Shown: piece after piece, positions 42,089-50,921 of the stretch
Numbering within the stretch: position 1 is the stretch's first letter
How the letters are laid out: each line of letters starts with the position of its first letter
NCBI GenBank assembly: GCA_005799475.1
Contig: SYGQ01000010.1
Span: 1 to 64,000 of the forward strand
DNA from: Planctomycetia bacterium
GTDB lineage: Bacteria > Planctomycetota > Phycisphaerae > Phycisphaerales > SM1A02
Direction of reading: 5' to 3'
Length of the DNA: 64,000 bases
Translations under genes and position numbers: made by a program
The notes under the pieces: generated by a model
What the model was told of the DNA's origin: nothing
The model's database searches: none
What the model saw: only the letters and a program-made list of their open reading frames with translations

Positions 42089-43279
42089 TTACCTAGACCG
42101 CGCCATCTCGGCCGCTCGCGCCTTGGCGATCGCGAGCGCCGTGCCTCCCACAACCGTCGTGATGGCATGAAACGCAGCGAATGTGAGCACAAGCGTTCGA
42201 TAGTCGACAAATGAGGGCGATTCGCCGCCGAAGGCATGCAGCAACAGCACACAGAGCGCCGTCCCGGAGAAGAACCCGAGGTCCCCCGCTCCCCGGAACG
42301 CAGCCAGTTGGATGGTTGAGTCGACCGGACCCACGACGAGTGCGAGCGAACTCGCAAACAGCGCGCTCCCAGCAAGGCCAACCACGGTCATGGCGAGACC
42401 GAGCATCAGCGAGTCGCCAGAAACAAATGGCAAGGACGCGAACGCAAGCGCGTAGACCACCCCCGCGACAACGCGCACGCGCAGCGATCCGATTCGGTCA
42501 CAGAGCCATCCCGCGGGCCCTGCCCCGAGCGCCATTAGCAGAAGCGGAAGCCCGACGAGGAATCCGCGCGTCGCCGCAGAGTGCCCGAGGATCTGCCCGA
42601 GGGCGACTGGGAGCGTGCCCGTGATGAGTCCGCCTGTGGCCCGATCCGAGAAAGCCATCGCAAGTCCGGGCCAGAGTGGCCCGAAGGAGGATGGTCCAGG
42701 AGCGCGCGCCGCCTCGCATGGTTCTGATGGGCCTATCGACGGCGGCCGCGCCATGATCACAACCGACACGGCCGCACTGAGCACGGCCGAGACCCCGAAC
42801 ACCAAGCCGGCCGAGGCGACGGCATCACCGCTGCGCGCGATGGCTCCACCCAGAACGGCCCCCACTCCCAGCCCAAGCATGAGCGGCGTCGAGGCCAAGC
42901 CGAGGCCCCGCGCGACATGCCCCTTCGCGCCGCGGCGTACGAGGTCGAACAGTCCGGCAAAGACAATGACATCGGTCACCCCCTCAAGGGCGCGAAGCCC
43001 GAGCGTCCACGAGAGCCCAAGCGGCAGTGCCATGGCCCCGAGAAGGAGCGCGTCAGCGAGCGACGCGACGATCACGAATCGCTCTGGAGACCATCGTCGG
43101 CGCCAGGTCAGGATCAGCGGAATCGCAGCCACGGCGCCAAGCAAGTTGATCGCGTTGAACAACTGCGCATCCTGGGCCGACGCCCCGTATCGGTCGATCA
43201 GGATCTCCTTCACCACTGGCGCGGCCATCGTGTCGGGCATGGCCGAGAGCAGCACGAGAATCACCAGCACCGGCCGCAT
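42089..43279 (-). CDS. Major facilitator superfamily transporter
   Basis: Twelve hydrophobic segments in 396 residues suggest a secondary transporter. The typical inter-helix 2-3 loop is replaced by [12 protein letters not shown]; the N half also has [21 protein letters not shown], which corresponds to the helix 4-5 motif, and the C-half loop has [13 protein letters not shown], similar to the MFS GxLxDRxG signature. The substrate cannot be named. TAGCCT lies seven bases before the ATG, and the divergent scoA-like gene starts only 34 bases away, each with its own -10. Confidence 0.82.
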   Translation of the reverse strand: MRPVLVILVLLSAMPDTMAAPVVKEILIDRYGASAQDAQLFNAINLLGAVAAIPLILTWRRRWSPERFVIVASLADALLLGAMALPLGLSWTLGLRALEGVTDVIVFAGLFDLVRRGAKGHVARGLGLASTPLMLGLGVGAVLGGAIARSGDAVASAGLVFGVSAVLSAAVSVVIMARPPSIGPSEPCEAARAPGPSSFGPLWPGLAMAFSDRATGGLITGTLPVALGQILGHSAATRGFLVGLPLLLMALGAGPAGWLCDRIGSLRVRVVAGVVYALAFASLPFVSGDSLMLGLAMTVVGLAGSALFASSLALVVGPVDSTIQLAAFRGAGDLGFFSGTALCVLLLHAFGGESPSFVDYRTLVLTFAAFHAITTVVGGTALAIAKARAAEMARSR

Positions 43280-43286
43280 GCGAGCG

Positions 43287-43292
43287 AGGCTA
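43287..43292 (-). promoter_or_regulatory. -10-like hexamer TAGCCT for the MFS gene
   Basis: On the minus strand TAGCCT ends 7 bases before the ATG at 43279. Confidence 0.4.
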
Positions 43293-43301
43293 GCGCATGC
43301 C

Positions 43302-43307
43302 TACACT
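43302..43307 (+). promoter_or_regulatory. -10-like hexamer TACACT for the CoA-transferase gene
   Basis: TACACT ends exactly 6 bases before the ATG at 43314, consistent with a leaderless message. Confidence 0.5.
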
Positions 43308-43313
43308 GGCTTG

Positions 43314-44039
43314 ATGGCGATCGACAAGGTGCGGCGTTCGTGCGACGACGCGATCAAGGATCTCGTCCGTGATGGGCTTTTTGTGGCTGTCGGCGGGTTC
43401 GGACTCTGTGGGATTCCTGAGAACCTGATCATCGCGCTTCGCGACAGCGGCGCGAAGAACCTCGTTGTCGCGAGCAACAATGCCGGCGTCGATGACTGGG
43501 GTCTCGGGCTTCTGCTTCAGTCCCGTCAGATCCGGAAGATGATCTCGAGTTATGTCGGCGAGAACGCCGAGTTCGAAAGGCAGTTCATGTCCGGCGAGCT
43601 CGAACTGGAGTTCGCACCACAGGGCACACTCGCCGAGCGCCTGCGCGCTGGCGGCGCAGGCATCCCGGCGTTCTACTCGCGCTCGGGCGTCGCCACCGTT
43701 GTGGCCGATGGCAAGCCGCACGAGGTGTTCGACGGGGAGACCTTCGTGCTCGAACGGGCGATCCGCGCCGACCTCTCCCTCGTGAAGGCGTGGAAGGGTG
43801 ACCACGCGGGGAATCTCGTCTACCGGAAGACCGCCCGCAACTTCAACCCGATGGTGGCTGCCTGTGGCCGCGTGTGCGTCGCGGAGGTTGAGGAGCTTGT
43901 CGACACCGGTTCGCTCGATCCGGACCAGATTCACACCCCAGGGATCTTCGTGGACCGGATCGTCCAGACTCACTCCGTGAAGCGGATCGAGCAGCGGACG
44001 ACGCTCCAACCAGCCTCTCGTCCGGGGCAGTCCCGCTGA
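43314..44039 (+). CDS. scoA: 3-oxoacid CoA-transferase subunit A (ScoA type), without its B subunit
   Basis: Subunit A of enzymes that move CoA from succinyl-CoA (or an acyl-CoA) to a 3-oxoacid such as acetoacetate. The 241-residue protein shows [16 protein letters not shown] (the CoA-transferase G-rich signature), [27 protein letters not shown] and [21 protein letters not shown]. The normal partner, subunit B with the catalytic Glu, should follow directly; instead an unrelated exported protein gene starts 97 bases later. The enzyme must therefore use a B subunit encoded elsewhere. Confidence 0.93.
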   Translation: MAIDKVRRSCDDAIKDLVRDGLFVAVGGFGLCGIPENLIIALRDSGAKNLVVASNNAGVDDWGLGLLLQSRQIRKMISSYVGENAEFERQFMSGELELEFAPQGTLAERLRAGGAGIPAFYSRSGVATVVADGKPHEVFDGETFVLERAIRADLSLVKAWKGDHAGNLVYRKTARNFNPMVAACGRVCVAEVEELVDTGSLDPDQIHTPGIFVDRIVQTHSVKRIEQRTTLQPASRPGQSR

Positions 44040-44057
44040 TGAGCCCCCTTCGTGGGT

Positions 44058-44063
44058 TAGAAT
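44058..44063 (+). promoter_or_regulatory. -10-like hexamer TAGAAT in front of the secretion operon
   Basis: TAGAAT lies 72 bases before the ATG at 44136, the first gene of the type II secretion operon. There is no clear -35. The gene itself has AAGGAA as ribosome-binding site. Confidence 0.4.
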
Positions 44064-44135
44064 CACCGCAGAATCCCTGCCATAACGGACGGGGATGTGC
44101 GTTCGACTGAGGCTCAACCCCCCAAGGAACCTTCG

Positions 44136-45491
44136 ATGATGCAACTGCCCCGACTCCGCGCCATGGCCCTGTCACTCGCACTTGGCGCGTCGCTGCTTGC
44201 TCCGCCGAGTGCTCACGCTCAACTTGGGATGCAGGCAGGATTCGTCGAGGCATTTCAGCCGGACTACCTCCATCGCGACATGGATCTCTTCCGGCAATAC
44301 CTCGTCCTTGAAGAGTGGCAGCAGGCCATCGTCGAAAGCTTGCTCAAGGACTACCTCGCGGACTTCAAGATCGGCACCGACGGCCTGCGCGACACCATGA
44401 AGAACATGAAGGACCAGATCATCGCCGCGGGCGATCAGGGCGCGATCGGGGTCATCATGGGCCCCATCGACAAGTGGATTCAGGAGAAGGCTCGCCTCAA
44501 GGGTCGATTTGTCGAGAACCTCAGGAGTCAACTCTCCGACGAACAGATGAGCCACTGGGGCGAACTCGAACGAGCCATGCGGCGCGAAAAGGAATTGCCA
44601 CGCGGCGAGTTGAGCGGCGAGTCGGTGGACCTGATCCTCATTGCCCGCTCCGTGGATGTGCCTCCTGAGGTGCTCGCATCGGCGAAGGAGGCCATCACGC
44701 AGTACGAGACCGGACTCGATGACGCACTCGCGGCTCGAGCCCAGCAGATGGCGACCTCGCAGCCCATCATCAAGGACGCGATGGTGAAGCAGGACTTCCA
44801 GACCGGACTCACCCAACTTGAGTTGATCGTCGCCAAGCGAATCGACATTCGCGACTTTCAGGAGCGTTCGCTCGACTCGCTCGCGACGGCATTCGGAGAC
44901 AAGTTTGGTCCACCCTTCAGGAGCGCCGCCCTCGCCGCCGCGTATCCCATGGTCTACAGACCCAGTCCACTCATTCCGTACTTCGAGGCAGCGCGCGCGA
45001 TCCCGGGACTCTCAGAGGAGCAGGTGACCCAACTGAATGGTCTTGAGAAGTCCTACCTCGCGTCATATTCGGACTATCAGTCGCGGCTCACGCAAGTGCT
45101 CCGGATTGAAGAACCCAAGAAGCAAACCGCCGAGACCCGTCGCCGACTGACCCAAGGCCAGACAAGCGTCACCAAGCCGAACAACGACGCCTACACCAGC
45201 CTCTATGCCGAGCGCGACGGACTCAACGATCGCACGCGCGAAGAGATTGCACGGATCCTCGGCGCGGAACTCGCCATGCAACTGCCGGGTGCGGAAAAGA
45301 GGGCGGCCGCCGAAGTCCGCGCACCGCCGACGCCGAAGGATGGAAGCGGGATTCCAAGCCTGACTCCTGGTACGGCGGAGCCAGGCGGATCACGCAAGGG
45401 CGCCATCGGACCCAAGGACCGCGCTCCTCTGACGCGCCCGGCACCCTCGGGGGTTCGTCCCGGCCAAGCGCCCAGCACGACGGACGATTGA
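44136..45491 (+). CDS. Exported protein of unknown function, first gene of the type II secretion operon
   Basis: Encodes 451 residues. The N-terminus is a clear signal peptide (about 1-29, ending SAHAQ). The mature protein is largely helical and acidic, with QYLVLEEWQQAIVESLLKDY and FVENLRSQLSDEQMSHWGEL; the second is like the metal-sensor (Spy/CpxP-type) helical pattern seen in many planctomycete proteins, but this is only resemblance. The C-terminal ~70 residues are Pro/Gly rich. Its stop overlaps the gspE start (TGATG), so it is probably made in step with the secretion apparatus. Confidence 0.75.
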   Translation: MMQLPRLRAMALSLALGASLLAPPSAHAQLGMQAGFVEAFQPDYLHRDMDLFRQYLVLEEWQQAIVESLLKDYLADFKIGTDGLRDTMKNMKDQIIAAGDQGAIGVIMGPIDKWIQEKARLKGRFVENLRSQLSDEQMSHWGELERAMRREKELPRGELSGESVDLILIARSVDVPPEVLASAKEAITQYETGLDDALAARAQQMATSQPIIKDAMVKQDFQTGLTQLELIVAKRIDIRDFQERSLDSLATAFGDKFGPPFRSAALAAAYPMVYRPSPLIPYFEAARAIPGLSEEQVTQLNGLEKSYLASYSDYQSRLTQVLRIEEPKKQTAETRRRLTQGQTSVTKPNNDAYTSLYAERDGLNDRTREEIARILGAELAMQLPGAEKRAAAEVRAPPTPKDGSGIPSLTPGTAEPGGSRKGAIGPKDRAPLTRPAPSGVRPGQAPSTTDD

Positions 45492-47122
45492 TGGCTCAAT
45501 CTGCGGAGATCCAAATCGCGCGCGCCGGTGGCGAAGTGGCGTCGGCTGAAGCCGAAGCCGCGAAGATCCGGGACCGATGTCGGGCACTCGGCATCGCCTG
45601 GCACGACAAGGCCCCTGAAGTCGATGCGCAGATGATCGCACTCCTTGAGCCCGAGGTCGCGGTGCGGGTCCGCGCGGTTCCGCTCAAGGTGGAGCGGGGA
45701 CGGTTGCTCGTCGCGATGTACAACCCGCTCGATATCACGGCCGCCGACGAAGTGGCGACGCTCGTCAAGATGCCCGTGACAAGGGTGGGCGTGGAGACGG
45801 CCGCCTTCGCCGAACTCATGCGCCGTTCCTACGGAACGACGGCGGCTCGTATCGCAGAGTCGCTCGCAGGAAGCAGCGAGGCATCCAAGCCCGAGACCGA
45901 ACACAATGTGGATGCGATTGAGGCGGCGGATGTGCATCGGATGGCCGAGCAACCGACGCTCATCAACCTCGTCAACCTGCTGATCCTCGAGGCGATTCAG
46001 ATTCGGGCGAGCGACATTCACATTGAGCCCTTCGAGAATCTCGTCAAGATCAAGTACCGAGTTGACGGCGTCCTCATCGAGCAGCCATCGCCGCCCAAAC
46101 ACTTGCAGGCTGCGCTCATCGGCCGCATCAAGATCATGGCGATGATGAACATCGCCGAGCGGTATGTGCCTCAGGATGGCCACATCACGCTGCGATTTGA
46201 GGGGCGAAAGGTCGACCTGCGAGTCTCAACGGTTCCCACGATCTACGGCGAGAGCGTCGTGATGCGAATCCTCGACAAGAGCAGCCTGCCGCTCGACCTC
46301 AAGAGCCTTGGCATGAGCGAGGCCCACCGCGCCACGATGGACCGGCTCATTGACAAGCCCCACGGGCTCATTCTTGTCACTGGGCCCACCGGCAGCGGCA
46401 AGACGACGACTCTCTATGCAGCGCTCTCTCAGTTGTACGACCCGAGCCTGAAGATTCTGACGATTGAAGATCCCGTGGAGTACGAACTTGCCGGGGTCAA
46501 TCAGATCCCAGTGAACCCAAAGCGAGGTCTCACTTTTGCCATCGGACTTCGGGCCATGCTGCGACAAGATCCCGATGTCATTCTCGTGGGCGAGATCCGT
46601 GACAACGAGACGGTGGACATCGCGATCCGCTCGGCGCTCACCGGCCATCTCATCCTGTCAACGCTGCACACGAACGACGCCATCTCGAGCATCGGACGAT
46701 TGACCGACATGGGGGCCGAGCCATTCCTCGTCGCGAGCGTCCTCGAAGGACTTCTCGCGCAGCGACTGGGTCGGCGACTCTGCGCAATGTGCCGCAAGCG
46801 GGAGCCACTCACCGATGACGAACGCGCCAGGCTGACGCATGACGAGGCCGAGTCGTTTAGGGACGGTGCGTGGAGAGCCGTCGGCTGCGAAGAGTGCCGG
46901 AATCAGGGCTACCGATCGCGCCTCGGGTTCTTCGAACTCCTCAAGATCGGTCCTCGCCTGCGAGCGGGGATTTCAAAGGGGCTTTCGGTGGGCGACTTGA
47001 AGGGTCTCGTGGAAAACGACTTTCGCACCATGCGTCAAGATGGCATGCTCAAGGCGTGCGAGGGATCGACAACGATCGACCAGGTTCTGCGCGCCACACA
47101 GGATGTTGACGAGGTCATCTAG
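45491..47122 (+). CDS. gspE: Type II secretion/type IV pilus assembly ATPase GspE
   Basis: Hexameric cytoplasmic ATPase that drives pseudopilus growth. The 543 residues show an MshEN-type N-domain (about 20-125), the N2 region with ASDIHIEP (aspartate box), Walker A GPTGSGKT (298-305), LTIEDPVEYELAGVNQ, Walker B DPDVILVGEIRD and STLHTNDA (His box). A tetracysteine zinc site (Cys431, 434, 466, 469: CAMC and CEEC) is present, as in GspE/PilB. The ATG overlaps the previous stop. gspF follows after 8 bases. Confidence 0.96.
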   Translation: MAQSAEIQIARAGGEVASAEAEAAKIRDRCRALGIAWHDKAPEVDAQMIALLEPEVAVRVRAVPLKVERGRLLVAMYNPLDITAADEVATLVKMPVTRVGVETAAFAELMRRSYGTTAARIAESLAGSSEASKPETEHNVDAIEAADVHRMAEQPTLINLVNLLILEAIQIRASDIHIEPFENLVKIKYRVDGVLIEQPSPPKHLQAALIGRIKIMAMMNIAERYVPQDGHITLRFEGRKVDLRVSTVPTIYGESVVMRILDKSSLPLDLKSLGMSEAHRATMDRLIDKPHGLILVTGPTGSGKTTTLYAALSQLYDPSLKILTIEDPVEYELAGVNQIPVNPKRGLTFAIGLRAMLRQDPDVILVGEIRDNETVDIAIRSALTGHLILSTLHTNDAISSIGRLTDMGAEPFLVASVLEGLLAQRLGRRLCAMCRKREPLTDDERARLTHDEAESFRDGAWRAVGCEECRNQGYRSRLGFFELLKIGPRLRAGISKGLSVGDLKGLVENDFRTMRQDGMLKACEGSTTIDQVLRATQDVDEVI

Positions 47123-47130
47123 GCGCTCGC

Positions 47131-48405
47131 ATGGGTACATTCCGCTACCAAGAGCTCGGCGGCGCCTCTGCGGTCGGCACGATTCAGGCGGGCGACCGCG
47201 GCGAGGCGCTTCGCATCCTCGCGCAGCGGGGCATCGTCGCGATCTCCGTCGAGGCGATGGCCGACACCAAGGCGCCGCGCGCCGCCGTCGTCGCCGCCTC
47301 GTCGACGAAGGTCCCGTTCGCCGACCTCGCCGCACGCTGGAAGACGCGCCAAGGGTCGCGCCCGACGATCGCGCGTGGCGAACTCACGGCGCTCATCCGT
47401 GAGATCGCGACGGCACTCGAGGCCGGCCTCCCCCTGCTCCAGTCGCTCAGGACCGTTCGCCGACAGGCGCACGGCAAGGGCATGCCGCAAATCCTCGATT
47501 TCCTTATCGAAAGGGTCGAGGCCGGCGTGACGCTGCATCAGGCGGCGAAGGAGTATGGACCTCCCTTTGATGAGATGACGGTCGGCATGTTCCGCGCCGC
47601 CGACGCATCGGGACGCAATGCGGAAGTGCTTCACCAACTGGCAGACCTCCTCGACCGGAGTGTCGAGTTGAAGCGCGAGATCGTCGGCGCGACCGTGTAT
47701 CCGATGATCGTGGCTGCGGTCATCGCACTGAGCGTGGTCGTGCTGATCACGGTCGTGCTTCCCAAGATCATGGCGCCGATCCTCGCGCAGGGCAAGGGCG
47801 AACTCCCACTGCCGACGGAGATCCTCCTCGGCATCGCTGCGTTCATCAGCACCTGGTGGTGGGCCATCGCCATCGCGGGCATCGCCGGATTTGTCGCCTG
47901 GAAGCGCTGGGTCGCTGTGCCGAGCAACCGGCTCCTTCTCGATCTCACACTGCTGCGGGTCCCGATCCTGGGACGGCTTCTGCGTGATGTCGCCGTGGCG
48001 CGATTCACGCGCACCCTTGGCACGCTGGTGTCGGCAGGCATTCCGATCCTTCAGGCCCTGCGTGTCGTGCGAGACACACTCGGCAACGCGGCGATGATGG
48101 CCGCGATCGATGAAGTCCAAGAGAAAGTGACCACAGGCTCTTCGCTGGCCGATCCCTTGGAGCGCTCTGGCCTCTTTCCGCCTCTCTTGATCCAGATTGT
48201 CAACATCGGAGAGCGGTCTGGGCGTCTTGAGCCCATGCTGATGCACGCCGCAGGCGCGTTTGACCGACAGGTGAACACCTCGATCAAACTCTTCACCAAG
48301 GCCCTTCCGCCCGTGCTCATCGTCGTCATGGCTGTGGTCGCCGCGTTCGTACTCATGGGCATCATGCTGCCCCTTCTTGAGCTTCAGAATTCCATCGGCG
48401 GGTAG
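47131..48405 (+). CDS. gspF: Type II secretion inner-membrane platform protein GspF
   Basis: Polytopic protein linking the ATPase to the pseudopilus. The 424 residues start with the short F-domain (FRYQELGGASAVGTIQAGD, ALRILAQRGIVAISVEAM), followed by two T2SSF repeats (LTALIREIATALEAGLPLLQSLRTVRRQ at about 90-117 and RFTRTLGTLVSAGIPILQALRVVRDTLG at about 291-318). Three transmembrane helices follow the usual places (about 190-213, 245-263, 390-415). Length matches the family. Confidence 0.96.
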   Translation: MGTFRYQELGGASAVGTIQAGDRGEALRILAQRGIVAISVEAMADTKAPRAAVVAASSTKVPFADLAARWKTRQGSRPTIARGELTALIREIATALEAGLPLLQSLRTVRRQAHGKGMPQILDFLIERVEAGVTLHQAAKEYGPPFDEMTVGMFRAADASGRNAEVLHQLADLLDRSVELKREIVGATVYPMIVAAVIALSVVVLITVVLPKIMAPILAQGKGELPLPTEILLGIAAFISTWWWAIAIAGIAGFVAWKRWVAVPSNRLLLDLTLLRVPILGRLLRDVAVARFTRTLGTLVSAGIPILQALRVVRDTLGNAAMMAAIDEVQEKVTTGSSLADPLERSGLFPPLLIQIVNIGERSGRLEPMLMHAAGAFDRQVNTSIKLFTKALPPVLIVVMAVVAAFVLMGIMLPLLELQNSIGG

Positions 48406-48461
48406 CGCGAAAGCGCAATACCCTGCCCGCTGCTCCGTTGATCCAAGCGAGGACTTCCAAC

Positions 48462-48908
48462 ATGCGTCGACCAAGCCCCACACATTCCGTTCGGTCACGG
48501 CGAGCTCCCCATGCCGAGCGCGCGTTCACACTTCTCGAGGTCATCGTGGCTGTAACGATCGTGGCCATTCTTGCCGCCGTCGTCGCACCACGGGTCGGTC
48601 GGTTCCTCGGGAGGGCGAATGACAAGCGAGCGCGCGCCGAGGCGGCGTCGATGGCGAACCAGGTGCGGGCCTACATGGTGGAGGCAGGGCTCAGCAAGTG
48701 CCCCGAGGATTTTGAGCTTGAGGTCCTGACGCTGGGCGACAATCCCTATCTCGGGAAGAAGTCGGATCTCTTGGATCCTTGGGGCAACGCGTATGTCATC
48801 GTCGTTCCTGGCGTCGTGAACTTCGACTTCGACATCATGTCCTACGGGGCCGATGGGGCGGTCGGCGGCGAAGGCGACGCGAAGGACATCACGCACGGGG
48901 AGCAGTAG
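48462..48908 (+). CDS. gspG: Major pseudopilin GspG
   Basis: Main subunit of the pseudopilus. The 148-residue protein has a longer leader (20 residues, MRRPSPTHSVRSRRAPHAER) before A|FTLLEVIVAVTIVAILAAVVAPRV; cleavage precedes Phe and Glu lies at +5. LLDPWGNAYVIVVPG and DIMSYGADGAVGGEGDAKDI are the GspG C-terminal marks, with the calcium-binding DxxxGGxGxxxD loop. It starts 57 bases after gspF with GAGGA upstream. Confidence 0.95.
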   Translation: MRRPSPTHSVRSRRAPHAERAFTLLEVIVAVTIVAILAAVVAPRVGRFLGRANDKRARAEAASMANQVRAYMVEAGLSKCPEDFELEVLTLGDNPYLGKKSDLLDPWGNAYVIVVPGVVNFDFDIMSYGADGAVGGEGDAKDITHGEQ

Positions 48909-49487
48909 GTGGCCGCACCTCGACGGGCATTCACGCTCATCGAGGTGATCATCGCCGTGGCGATCATCGCCATCATGGCGGCCATGATCGTGCCCCGCAT
49001 CACGAGGACCACGAAGTCCGAACACGACCTTGTGATCGATCGCATGATGGACCTTCTCTCGCTCTACGCCTTCCGGGAGGCGACTTCAAGCCAGCAAGTT
49101 GCGCTTTGGCAGGATCCAGAGACCCGCTGGTTCACGCTGCTCGTGGCGGAGCGAAACCTCGACGCCGGCGGTGAGAGTCGCAACTCGCGAGCCGAGTGGT
49201 TCGCCGACCGTCGCTTGCAGCCCGTGGCACTTCCGGATGGCATGGAGTTAGCTGATCTCATCGTCGATGGCCTCGATGTGGTGGGCACTGACTGGGTCAT
49301 AGCGACCGTTCCCGGCGGAGGCCGACCCGCCATCGAGATGCACCTTGTGTCTCCGGTTCTCGACACCACGCTGCGCCTTGACGCCAACTCCGTGACTCCT
49401 GTGCGCATCGACACTGGCTCACGGGCCCCCGCAACGCGGCAGCCCCGCGACATGACGCAGTACGGCACGCGCGGGGAAGTGTGGTGA
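48909..49487 (+). CDS. gspH: Minor pseudopilin GspH-like
   Basis: Encodes 192 residues with prepilin leader MAAPRRA|FTLIEVIIAVAIIAIMAAMIVPRI. Position between GspG and GspI and a beta-rich body (about 50-165) fit GspH, though sequence similarity outside the helix is weak, as usual for this subunit. It starts with GTG directly after the gspG stop, with no gap, and ends in the GTGA overlap with gspI. Confidence 0.85.
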   Translation: MAAPRRAFTLIEVIIAVAIIAIMAAMIVPRITRTTKSEHDLVIDRMMDLLSLYAFREATSSQQVALWQDPETRWFTLLVAERNLDAGGESRNSRAEWFADRRLQPVALPDGMELADLIVDGLDVVGTDWVIATVPGGGRPAIEMHLVSPVLDTTLRLDANSVTPVRIDTGSRAPATRQPRDMTQYGTRGEVW

Positions 49488-49945
49488 CGCCGATGCGCCG
49501 AGCATTCGCGCTCCTCGAAGTCATCATCGCGGGGGTCGTCCTGGCCATCGGACTGGGCACGATCGTCTCGTTGGCCTCGCGCGCTCTCATGGAGCAGCAG
49601 CGCGGCGAGCGCGGCGTCGTGGCGGCGGCGCTGCTGGACCAGTTGCTGGCGGAAATCCTGGTGGAGGGCCCCGTGGAGTGGCCGAAACAGCACGACACGA
49701 GCGGGCGCTTCGATGCGCCGTTTGATCTTTACGACTACGAGGTCACCATCGAAGAGGCCGAGCCGGGTTACCCGTGCGCGGTCCTCGCCGTCGTCCACGA
49801 CGATGCCGGTCGTGGCTACCGGTGCGCGACGCGCATCTCGATCCGGCAGGGCGAAGAGCCTAATCCGGAGCGCATGCCGTCGGAACCCTTTGATCGGCAG
49901 GGCTACTGGGACTCGAAGGACGAGAATGCCACGGCCACCAAGTAA
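49484..49945 (+). CDS. gspI: Minor pseudopilin GspI-like
   Basis: Encodes 153 residues with leader MTPMRRA|FALLEVIIAGVVLAIGLGTI; GspI typically shows this FxLLEVLVAxxI pattern. The body has DYEVTIEEAEPGY and a disordered tail. GTG 49484 overlaps the gspH stop; ATG 49493 is a possible shorter start still leaving a cleavable leader. GspI with GspJ and GspK makes the tip complex. It overlaps gspJ by 20 bases. Confidence 0.85.
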   Translation: MTPMRRAFALLEVIIAGVVLAIGLGTIVSLASRALMEQQRGERGVVAAALLDQLLAEILVEGPVEWPKQHDTSGRFDAPFDLYDYEVTIEEAEPGYPCAVLAVVHDDAGRGYRCATRISIRQGEEPNPERMPSEPFDRQGYWDSKDENATATK

Positions 49946-50921
49946 CCGCGTCCGCCCTCGCGGCTTCACCTTGATCGAACTCATTGTGGCTGGCGTGGTC
50001 GCGGCGATCGTGCTCGCCACAATCGGAGCGTCCCTGAGTCAGATCGCGCGCGCGCGCGCTTCAGCCAGGGTGAGACTGTCCAGTTCGCTCAGAGCCAACA
50101 CAGCCTTGGAGCGCGTCCGGCGGGAGCTGCAGCAGGTCATCCGCAGTGATGCGCTGGTGGACTCGCGCGTGGTGATTGTGAGCGACAAGGCGGATTCGCC
50201 TGTGGGCGAACTCGATCGCGACCAGGTTCTCGTGTACTCCACCAAACTTTCGCCCGTGCGCGCCCAGCAGTACGCCGGCGATGGGTTTGAGCACGAAGTC
50301 CAATGCCGCGTCGAGGAAGATGAGGCTGGCTGCGCGCTTTGGATCCGTTCTGACGGCGTTCCCGACGACAACGAACTCGGTGGTGGACAAGCCACCCCGG
50401 TGATGGAGGGTGTCATCGGGCTCAATCTTGAGGCGTTCGACGGCACGGCGTGGTACGACGAATGGGACTCGGATGTTTTTGGCATGCCATGGGCACTTCG
50501 GGTCACGGTCTCCAGCGGCGGCGCACCTGATGGCACTGACCTCTATGCGGCGGGACACGACCTTATGAGTCTTAGCACGGTGATCCCCATCGACCGAGTC
50601 GTACCGCCCTACGAAGAACCACCTCCCGCGGAGACTCCCTCCGGCGATGGCGCCGGAGTGTCGGACGAGACGGCGGCCGCCGCGGCAGGTTCTGGGATCG
50701 TGCCCGCCGGCGGCGCAACCGATGGTGGAGGTGCCGCCACGGGTCCGGAGGCGGGAGGTCTGAGGCCTAGCGGTCGCGGATCCGACGGCCGCGGCGGCGC
50801 AGGGGTGGGGCGTGGCAGCCCCGGCAGCCCCGGCGGACGCGGCGGCAGCGGCGGACGCGGCGGTGGCCCGGAGAGAGGTGGCGGTCTAGGCGGCGGCCCG
50901 GGATCGCGAGGCCCGAGTTGA
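49926..50921 (+). CDS. gspJ: Minor pseudopilin GspJ-like with a glycine-rich tail
   Basis: Encodes 331 residues: leader PPSNRVRPRG|FTLIELIVAGVVAAIVLATI, then a GspJ-like body (about 40-215; LERVRRELQQVIRSD, QVLVYSTKL, GVIGLNLEAFDGTAWYDEWDS). The final ~115 residues are unusual: Pro/Glu then Gly/Arg/Ser-rich low-complexity, encoded by GGC/GGA repeats, not found in normal GspJ (about 200 residues). The tail should lie outside at the pseudopilus tip. The stop overlaps the gspK start (TGATG). Confidence 0.85.
   Translation: MPRPPSNRVRPRGFTLIELIVAGVVAAIVLATIGASLSQIARARASARVRLSSSLRANTALERVRRELQQVIRSDALVDSRVVIVSDKADSPVGELDRDQVLVYSTKLSPVRAQQYAGDGFEHEVQCRVEEDEAGCALWIRSDGVPDDNELGGGQATPVMEGVIGLNLEAFDGTAWYDEWDSDVFGMPWALRVTVSSGGAPDGTDLYAAGHDLMSLSTVIPIDRVVPPYEEPPPAETPSGDGAGVSDETAAAAAGSGIVPAGGATDGGGAATGPEAGGLRPSGRGSDGRGGAGVGRGSPGSPGGRGGSGGRGGGPERGGGLGGGPGSRGPS

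Noticed and set aside
42615..43313. N-terminal extension of the CoA-transferase gene by 233 codons
   Set aside because: It is antisense to the MFS gene; ATG 43314 gives the exact family start and has TACACT six bases upstream.
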